Below, in pieces: positions 1 to 5,171 of a DNA stretch of 5,406 nt; within the stretch, counting starts at the first letter, position 1, and every line of letters begins with the position of its first letter. The notes below the pieces were generated by a model. That model worked only from the letters and a program-made list of their open reading frames with translations, was not told the origin of the DNA and searched no databases. Source of the stretch: Promethearchaeota archaeon (GTDB lineage: Archaea; Asgardarchaeota; Lokiarchaeia; Sigyniarchaeales; SOKP01). The translations under genes were made by a program, and so were the position numbers. Location: contig SDNM01000129.1 of the NCBI GenBank assembly GCA_004524385.1, positions 1 through 5,406 of the forward strand, read 5' to 3'.

Positions 1-706
1 TATAGCGTTTAATCAATATAATTCTGATGGTTCAAGAAAATTTATTTTTGCGGCTGGGGCTGCTGGTGAAACTAATCCTGGAGATGTAAAAGAAGATTAT
101 TTTAAGAATGTTAAAAGTCTTCATATAATGGGCAGTGGATTATCAATCAGTGAAAATTCACGAAAAGCATGTTATAAGGCAATAAAGATTGTGAAAAAAC
201 AGAATTCTAATGTAATTATCTCATTTGATCCTAATTTACGACCCGAAATGCTAGATTTGAATACAATTATTAAAATTTGTAACCCTGTTTTAGAATCAAC
301 TACTATTTTACTCCCAAGTGGAGAAGAAGCTGAAATGTTAGCAGGAGTTAGTGGAGAAAAAGAAGCGTGTCAAAAATTATTAGATAAAGGACCTAAAATT
401 ATCGTGTTAAAACAGGGTAAGGATGGCTGTACAATTTTTACAAAAGATAATGTAGATGGAATTATAGTACCAGGGTTTAAGGCAAATGAAATAGATCCGA
501 CGGGTGCAGGAGATTCATTTGGAGGGGCATTTATCGTGGGATATTTAGCAGGATGGGATTTAAAAAAAGCAGCAAAATTTGCTAACGCTGTAGGTGCTTT
601 AAAAGTAATGTCCTTAGGACCAATGAGTGATACCACCATTGAAGAAGTTATGAAATTCATGAAAGAAAGGAGTAAAGGAAAAAAGTCTATTTTCAAAAAT
701 AAATAA
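1..706 (+). CDS. PfkB/ribokinase-family sugar kinase, 5'-truncated (KDG/tagatose kinase-like)
   Basis: This is the C-terminal 234 residues of a cytoplasmic ATP-dependent sugar kinase. The frame is open from the first full codon at base 2, so the ATG at 128 is internal and about 70-90 N-terminal residues of a usual 300-320 lie outside the window. The PfkB signature DPTGAGDSF is at 494-520. Its Asp (codon 512-514) is the family's catalytic base, and the GAG forms the anion hole. FDPNLRP (224-244) matches the DPNxR motif of 2-keto-3-deoxygluconate-type kinases, and LPSGEEAE and the GPMS tail also fit that branch. From memory, bacterial tagatose kinases share the HIMGSGL, DPNxRxEMLD and GPM blocks, so the substrate could be KDG, tagatose or another ketose or keto-acid. 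Family membership is seen in the sequence; the substrate is inference. The C-terminus is lysine-rich. No neighbour suggests the pathway. Confidence 0.93.
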   Translation, partial: IAFNQYNSDGSRKFIFAAGAAGETNPGDVKEDYFKNVKSLHIMGSGLSISENSRKACYKAIKIVKKQNSNVIISFDPNLRPEMLDLNTIIKICNPVLESTTILLPSGEEAEMLAGVSGEKEACQKLLDKGPKIIVLKQGKDGCTIFTKDNVDGIIVPGFKANEIDPTGAGDSFGGAFIVGYLAGWDLKKAAKFANAVGALKVMSLGPMSDTTIEEVMKFMKERSKGKKSIFKNK

Positions 707-746
707 AAAATGTAAAAATTGTAAAAAGAAAAAATCCGGTATGTTG

Positions 747-772
747 TTTAATTTAAATAATTAAATTTTTTT
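747..772 (+). terminator. Putative terminator of the sugar kinase gene
   Basis: A 7-bp AT-only hairpin (747-753 with 759-765) is followed directly by seven Ts (766-772), about 60 bases after the kinase stop codon. Archaeal termination depends mainly on oligo-T tracts in the coding strand, so the T7 is the key element and the weak hairpin may be incidental. Confidence 0.4.
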
Positions 773-775
773 ATA
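767..775 (+). promoter_or_regulatory. Candidate TATA box for the gene at 821
   Basis: TTTTTTATA lies about 46-54 bases before the ATG at 821. With archaeal spacing of roughly 25 bases to the transcription start, the transcript would begin near 797-802 and carry a leader of about 20 bases. No purine-rich BRE is clear. It overlaps the T-run proposed as terminator and the inverted repeat, so the three calls compete for the same bases. Many AT-rich stretches here would pass as a TATA box, so confidence is low. Confidence 0.25.
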
Positions 776-820
776 CAACATATAGATTTAAGATAAAAAT
801 TAGAAAAATTATTAATCAAA

Positions 821-1525
821 ATGAATGAAGAATGTAGTGAAGTAACAGATTTTAAAGAACTCCTCGAACTAGTTTCTCAAGCTGCGAAAGGAGTAGATAA
901 TATAAAAAAAGGAGCAGTAGGATATGGAGGTTATGGATTTGTTTTTAAGAATAGTGAATCGAGATTACCCTATATTAGTGGTATTGGGAGTAGTAAATTT
1001 GCTGGAGCAGGTTCTATGAGAGATGTAGTAAAAACCTTTAAAAAACTTAGCGATTCAGGTCAAAAATTTGAGCTTCAAGATCTTATGACACATCAAGAGG
1101 AACTTGATTTGTTGCTTGCAGGTTCTCTAAAGACTCTCATTCCAGAGTTGCGATTTGGTGGTGATGAAATTTTATTCAACTCATGGATGCTTGTAAAGAC
1201 GCCCGATGATAAAATATTTCCAGCTACCTTCTATTATGGTGCATCTGGTATGTCAGTAGGAGGTTGGCAAGGATATGATTCAAAAAATGATTATTTTTTG
1301 GGAAAATTTAAGGTAAAAACAGGAAAAGAGTTATTTCCAGAGGAATTTGTTTCTTTATTCAATTTTAGCCCATTCAAATTTAAAAAAGAAGAATTAAATC
1401 TTTTTTTAGATGCCCTTGAATTTGCGCTAAAGAAAGTCCCAGTTTCGGATTTTGAGGGGATTTATAGATATGATTTAGGAAAAAGTCATATGGGGATTAT
1501 AGATGGCCAACCATTTATTTATTAA
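821..1525 (+). CDS. Protein of unknown function, 234 aa, soluble
   Basis: I do not recognise this protein. It has no signal peptide and no membrane segment, so it is probably cytoplasmic. Residues 1-23 look helical. Residues 31-66 are rich in Gly, Ser and Tyr (GAVGYGGYGFVF, then GIGSSKFAGAGS), which could be tight turns or a ligand loop. Residues 67-105 look helical, 116-150 strand-rich (SWMLV, FPATFYYGASGMSVGGWQGY), and 186-205 form an amphipathic helix. The only cysteine is Cys5, and there is no metal-binding His/Cys cluster. The Gly-rich segment does not match the Walker A pattern GxxxxGK[ST], so I make no nucleotide-binding claim. ATG 821 is the first start after the in-frame stop at 794-796. 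No Shine-Dalgarno sequence precedes it. The gene has its own upstream gap and ends convergently with the phosphoesterase gene, so it is probably monocistronic. Coherent length and normal composition support a real gene. Confidence 0.85.
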   Translation: MNEECSEVTDFKELLELVSQAAKGVDNIKKGAVGYGGYGFVFKNSESRLPYISGIGSSKFAGAGSMRDVVKTFKKLSDSGQKFELQDLMTHQEELDLLLAGSLKTLIPELRFGGDEILFNSWMLVKTPDDKIFPATFYYGASGMSVGGWQGYDSKNDYFLGKFKVKTGKELFPEEFVSLFNFSPFKFKKEELNLFLDALEFALKKVPVSDFEGIYRYDLGKSHMGIIDGQPFIY

Positions 1526-1551
1526 ATAAAAACCGAGAGTTAGTTTAATAA

Positions 1552-1575
1552 TTTTCTGATTAGTTTATTAGAAAA
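1552..1575. terminator. Hairpin in convergent gap, possible two-way terminator
   Basis: TTTTCTGAT (1552-1560) pairs with ATTAGAAAA (1567-1575) in a 9-bp stem with one G-U pair and a 6-base loop. It sits between two convergent stop codons (1525 and 1594). The A-rich right arm gives a T5 run on the minus strand (1572-1576), and a further T-run (complement of A5, 1528-1532) follows for the minus-strand gene. The left arm carries T4 for the plus-strand gene. Position and symmetry suggest termination for both sides; this is inference. Confidence 0.4.
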
Positions 1576-1593
1576 AGCTTAATGTGATACTTT

Positions 1594-3594
1594 CTACTCT
1601 TTAGGAGTATCAATTATATGTAAAGAAAAAACATCTGCAGCAGTTATTTGATTGTTTTTTATCGTAAAATACCTAAAACCTGGCGCTTTAAACTTATCTT
1701 TTAACGATATGGGACCAACCGCTTGAGTTTGGAACACAAAAGGTTTATAGACATCGAACCAAATTTCTAATTCATTCTGATCTTTGAATTTTTTGAAAAA
1801 ATCTCTATATTTGTTAGTATAAACTTCTACAGGTACGGTAACGTGAATAGGGAAAAAGAAATATCCAAATTTGATTTTCTCGGGATTTTTTGTCTCTTTT
1901 AATCTAAATTCTTTAAGGGTATGGGTGTGGCCACAGAGCACCAAATCTATTTTTCTTCTGATTATCTCATCTGAACCTGTAAAAACCCTAAGGAGATTAG
2001 CCCAATTATACATTATTGTTTGATATTTTAAATTTAATGCTCGATCTAATCTAGAATCTCCAACATACTTCTCTAAATTATTCTCATAAAAATCTCTCCA
2101 CATTATTTTTCGGTTCAATTTAAAAATCTTTTTAAATTTCCTCTGCGTCGATCGTCCAAGACGGGGAGATATAGGAGGAGTGTGCATAACGACAATAATT
2201 TTCTCATTATGTGCTAATCTTATGTATGCTCTTAAAAGTTCAATTTGGTAATCTTTTATTCCTTTAGTAGAGGGTCCACCACTTAATAGATCATGCGTAT
2301 TAGCAGTAGAATCTTGACCAGTATCAAGAAAGATAAAATTGTATTGATCTCCAATTTTCAATTTATAATTCAAATTGGGATTCAAATATTTAAAGTAATC
2401 CCTTAAGTACTTATCCTTTGAACGTATAACTGTAAAATAATTAAAGAATTTAATGTCATAATAACCTTTAATATCTTTGCGAGTCATTCCAAATATTTTA
2501 CGTACTTTAGTAAATCTTAAACTATAATGCCCCTTACGATAATCATGATTACCTACTAAAGTGAAAATCGGGGCTAAGATTTCTTCTTTATTGATGTATT
2601 CATCTTCAGTGAAATATGGATATTTGTCTAACCCCCTATTCACACCGAGTAAGATTTCGATAAACACGATAAAATTGTTTTTATATTGATAATTCCCTCT
2701 GGCTATATTAAGATAATCGATTAAATCCCCCGTCATTAAAACAAAATCTAATTCATTCTCTTTAACCCTCTCGTTAATATAATTAATCAATTTTCTTATA
2801 TTTTGGTTGAAATTATATTTAGCATATTTTAACTCATTTAGATGGTATTCCTGAAATTCCTTTTTAAATTCAAAATCTCTGGTTAAAATAAAATGAGCTT
2901 TGCTTGAAAGTTTCTTTTTTAGAGTCCTATATTTTTTAATTTTATCTTTTGCTTTATCTTTTAAAAACTTCGAAATAAAATCATTTCTTCGAGCAACATG
3001 AAAATCTGTAGCGTGAATAAATTTAAAATTAGCCCAATCCTTATCAAAAAACGCAATTGCGTGATAGTTAATTTTATCTTCAATAATATTGGGAATATCG
3101 TGAATTATATCAAATATTAAAGAAGTTCTATTAGATTTTTTTAAGAGTTTATGAATTATTTTTACATCTTTCACTTGGAATTTGATTTTATAAAGATCTT
3201 TTCTCTCTCCAAAAAGATCTTCAATTTGTAACATAGTATTAAAAATATCCCATATTTCACAATGTTCTTCTTTTAATACACCCTCTTCTCTAAAATCCAA
3301 TTTCTTTACTTTTTCAATCTCCTGTATTTGTAAAGGATATCTTTCACCTCTCCTTTTAGAAAAATCTCCTTTATCCTTTAAAATGGGTTGAATAAATAAA
3401 TTCAAATGAAAAAATTGTAAAATTTCGTTTACATTTTGCCCCGGAATTGCAATTATTAACGCATCAAAAAGAATTTTTTTGATAAAATTACCATTATCGT
3501 CCATATAATCTCTTAGATTTATTAAAATTGGTTGCCCCAGATTAGGCTTGATGATTATAGGATAATTCCCTTTTTTCAAGTCTAAATTATACAT
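1594..3594 (-). CDS. Calcineurin-like metallophosphoesterase, 666 aa, with extra N-terminal domain
   Basis: A dinuclear-metal phosphoesterase with every core motif: Asp197-Phe-His199, Gly289-Asp290, Gly348-Asn349-His350-Asp351, His471 (VVMHTPP) and Gly555-His-Thr-His558. It should therefore be able to hydrolyse phosphomono- or diesters; the substrate cannot be read from the sequence. Residues 1-190 are an extra domain. Its last part (LYKIKFQV, then SLIFDI and NYHAIAFF) is strand-rich and resembles the beta-sandwich before the catalytic domain in some archaeal phosphoesterases, many of them exported. Here there is no signal peptide or membrane helix, so a cytoplasmic location is likely. Residues 205-280 between the first two motifs are a long Lys-rich helical insertion, and residues 480-550 between His471 and GHTH are a second one. 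The C-terminus (PFVFQTQAVGP, PGFRYFTI) is beta-rich. ATG 3594 is the only start after an in-frame stop at 3607-3609. No Shine-Dalgarno sequence is seen. It is divergent from the barrel-YjbQ gene. Confidence 0.93.
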   Translation of the reverse strand: MYNLDLKKGNYPIIIKPNLGQPILINLRDYMDDNGNFIKKILFDALIIAIPGQNVNEILQFFHLNLFIQPILKDKGDFSKRRGERYPLQIQEIEKVKKLDFREEGVLKEEHCEIWDIFNTMLQIEDLFGERKDLYKIKFQVKDVKIIHKLLKKSNRTSLIFDIIHDIPNIIEDKINYHAIAFFDKDWANFKFIHATDFHVARRNDFISKFLKDKAKDKIKKYRTLKKKLSSKAHFILTRDFEFKKEFQEYHLNELKYAKYNFNQNIRKLINYINERVKENELDFVLMTGDLIDYLNIARGNYQYKNNFIVFIEILLGVNRGLDKYPYFTEDEYINKEEILAPIFTLVGNHDYRKGHYSLRFTKVRKIFGMTRKDIKGYYDIKFFNYFTVIRSKDKYLRDYFKYLNPNLNYKLKIGDQYNFIFLDTGQDSTANTHDLLSGGPSTKGIKDYQIELLRAYIRLAHNEKIIVVMHTPPISPRLGRSTQRKFKKIFKLNRKIMWRDFYENNLEKYVGDSRLDRALNLKYQTIMYNWANLLRVFTGSDEIIRRKIDLVLCGHTHTLKEFRLKETKNPEKIKFGYFFFPIHVTVPVEVYTNKYRDFFKKFKDQNELEIWFDVYKPFVFQTQAVGPISLKDKFKAPGFRYFTIKNNQITAADVFSLHIIDTPKE

Positions 3595-3631
3595 CTTTAA
3601 GAGATTTTAAATATTCGATTCTATAATGAAT

Positions 3632-3652
3632 AAAATGTATATTTTAAAATGT
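3632..3652. promoter_or_regulatory. Candidate shared divergent promoter/operator
   Basis: The 79-base gap between the divergent starts (3594 and 3674) contains the perfect 10-base palindrome ATTTTAAAAT (3641-3650) within TATATTTTAAAAT. Two direct AAAATGT copies (3632-3638 and 3646-3652) are spaced 14 bases apart. A TATA box near 3638-3646 would start the plus transcript only a few bases before ATG 3674, so nearly leaderless. Read on the minus strand, it would give a leader of roughly 20 bases for the phosphoesterase. The symmetry is seen; promoter use is inference in very AT-rich DNA. Confidence 0.35.
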
Positions 3653-3673
3653 TTTTTATTTTTATATTAAATT

Positions 3674-5152
3674 ATGGAAAGATTGTATCAACCAGATTTT
3701 AGTTCTATTTTCGATAAAAAATACGCAAATGCTTTTACCTATGGACAAGTTGATACTCTAGTTTGGGCGGTTTTTAAGGATGCTGAGAAGTCTGAAATCC
3801 TTCAAAATCTATTACAATTAAAAAATTCAGAAGGACGAGAATATTTTTATAATAGAAAAATTAACATAGATGATGAAAAATTAGAATTATACAGTTCCAA
3901 TGTTCAGCTTGCTTTAATTCAAGGTATGGATTTAGGAAGAGAATATGGTATTGCGAATTCAGACGTAATAACGGTTGTAAAAAAAGATCCTAAAAAATTT
4001 ATTGGTGTCTTATCTTATAATTTGTCTAATATCTCATCCTATTATGACCTATTATCAGATATAGAGAAAATTGTGAAAGAAATCAAAATTGCTGGTATAG
4101 TACTTTATCCTACCTATACGAACTTAGATTTAACAAACAATAGAATTCTAAATGAGTTATTACCCTATTGTAAGGAAAAGAATTATTTTATCAAAATTGA
4201 CGTTGGAAATCTATTTATCCCTGAGAATAATCCTGAGTTTACATCATACGAGAAAATTAAGTCTTTTCTCTCAAAATCTCCTGAAAATATTATTGTTTTA
4301 AGTGGTTTGGATATATCTGGAGATTTTAGTTTGTATTACCAATTAGTAAAGTACTTTAATAATTTATGGCTTGAACTGGATCCAAGATCTATTGGTGGAA
4401 TGACTCCTACTGATTTTTTTGAACAGTTATTTGCAATTAAAGGATTCATTCAAAATTGCTGGCATAGAATTTTAATAGGTAGCGCTACTCCAACATTAGA
4501 AATCTCTCAAATGGTAAGAGGATTTTTAGAAGCTACAGAAAATCTACCTTTCTCTCAAAAATGTATCCTGCGAACATGGGCCTTTCGAAATGTTAATCGA
4601 ATTAACTCATCAGTTTTCCCAAAATTAGAGGAAGGTGCCCTAGATCAGTATGAAACAGTCTTAGATTATGAACAACCTTATGTTCACGAGAGTGAAAATG
4701 AAGTTAATCTCGTTTACAACATTAAATTAAGAAGTTTTAGCATTACTCAATTAATCTATTTAACTCAATTAATAAAAGAAGTTCTTAGTGATTCATTAAA
4801 TAAGTTTCCAAATTCACAAAATGGGGAGTTTTTTATTAGAACTTATCACACCACCACATCTTTAATCGTTAATGAACATGAATTTGGGAATTATCTTGAT
4901 ATGCATTATATGTTTGCCGAAATTACGAGAAAGGACAGCTCAAAGTCTTTACATACTGTTAGAGCATTAGAAAACCGAGCTGATTTTAATCCCTTTGACC
5001 ATGAAATCGCTACAACATATGGTCATAAACAACTAACTCTTCCTATTATAAAAAGAAATTTAGAAATTGGAAGCCGTGAAAACTTTTATGTTCTTGTTAC
5101 TTTTGGACCAAGAGTATTTCAGCTTTATATTAAAATAAAACTACTAAAATAA
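3674..5152 (+). CDS. Amidohydrolase-like barrel (metal ligands absent) fused to YjbQ/UPF0047 domain
   Basis: A two-domain protein of 492 residues with no signal peptide. Residues about 75-315 follow the amidohydrolase-2 (COG2159-like) barrel: NSDVITVVKKDPKKFIGVL (95-113), AGIVLYPTY (140-148), IKIDVGN (173-179), ILIGSATPT (266-274), LRTWAFRNVNRI (299-310). Expected metal ligands are missing: no N-terminal HxH, Asp176 where 'iHag' is usual, VLSG (208-211) for 'HlG', and Ala271 for the Asp of GSDxP. Residues about 343-490 match YjbQ/UPF0047, a family in which E. coli YjbQ has reported thiamin-phosphate synthase activity but whose main role is unsettled. Conserved points include HTTTSLIVNEHE (392-403), Asp442-His443, TLPI (455-458) and FGPR (477-480). 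The family's GTWQ block reads GSRE (466-469). ATG 3674 is fixed by an in-frame stop at 3668-3670. No Shine-Dalgarno sequence is present. Domain calls are from pattern recognition; the YjbQ part is firm and the barrel somewhat less so. Confidence 0.87.
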   Translation: MERLYQPDFSSIFDKKYANAFTYGQVDTLVWAVFKDAEKSEILQNLLQLKNSEGREYFYNRKINIDDEKLELYSSNVQLALIQGMDLGREYGIANSDVITVVKKDPKKFIGVLSYNLSNISSYYDLLSDIEKIVKEIKIAGIVLYPTYTNLDLTNNRILNELLPYCKEKNYFIKIDVGNLFIPENNPEFTSYEKIKSFLSKSPENIIVLSGLDISGDFSLYYQLVKYFNNLWLELDPRSIGGMTPTDFFEQLFAIKGFIQNCWHRILIGSATPTLEISQMVRGFLEATENLPFSQKCILRTWAFRNVNRINSSVFPKLEEGALDQYETVLDYEQPYVHESENEVNLVYNIKLRSFSITQLIYLTQLIKEVLSDSLNKFPNSQNGEFFIRTYHTTTSLIVNEHEFGNYLDMHYMFAEITRKDSSKSLHTVRALENRADFNPFDHEIATTYGHKQLTLPIIKRNLEIGSRENFYVLVTFGPRVFQLYIKIKLLK

Positions 5153-5160
5153 AAAAAAAA
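5151..5160 (-). terminator. Oligo-T terminator for the minus-strand surface-protein gene
   Basis: Ten As on the plus strand give a T10 tract on the minus strand, starting 11 bases past the surface-protein stop codon (5172-5174). A long T tract just after a stop codon is the standard archaeal intrinsic termination signal. Its last two bases overlap the stop codon of the convergent gene. Confidence 0.5.
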
Positions 5161-5171
5161 GAAATTTTAAA

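Larger units (their letters stand above)
740..782. repeat. Nested inverted repeat between sugar kinase and unknown gene
   Basis: The outer arms TATGTTGT (740-747) and ACAACATA (775-782) are perfect reverse complements. Inside them TTTAATT (747-753) and AATTAAA (759-765) form a second stem around TAAAT. Bases 766-774 are left as a T-rich bulge. It could be a terminator structure for the kinase, an operator for the gene at 821, or both. The symmetry is visible in the sequence; the role is inference. AT-only inner stems arise easily by chance in such AT-rich DNA, but the outer 8-base arms contain G and C and are less trivial. Confidence 0.6.

Noticed and set aside
128..130. ATG as the start of the sugar kinase
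   Set aside because: The frame stays open to base 2, and the 42 upstream codons read as normal PfkB sequence, so this Met (in HIMGSG) is internal.
370..696. Open frame of 108 codons on the minus strand inside the sugar kinase gene
   Set aside because: It lies wholly antisense to a kinase with intact PfkB motifs, and its translation has no recognisable feature beyond the mirrored composition of the kinase.
740..782. Structured ncRNA or riboswitch in the gap before the unknown gene
   Set aside because: The gap is only 114 bases, nearly all A/T, with no recognisable aptamer core. An inverted repeat with terminator or operator role is the simpler reading.
905..1020. Gly-rich segment of the unknown protein as a nucleotide-binding P-loop
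   Set aside because: No GxxxxGK[S/T] or GxGxxG followed by an acidic residue in the expected context can be found.
3674..4660. Active metal-dependent amidohydrolase
   Set aside because: No HxH motif is found, and the other usual His and Asp ligand positions carry different residues, so I describe the domain by fold only.
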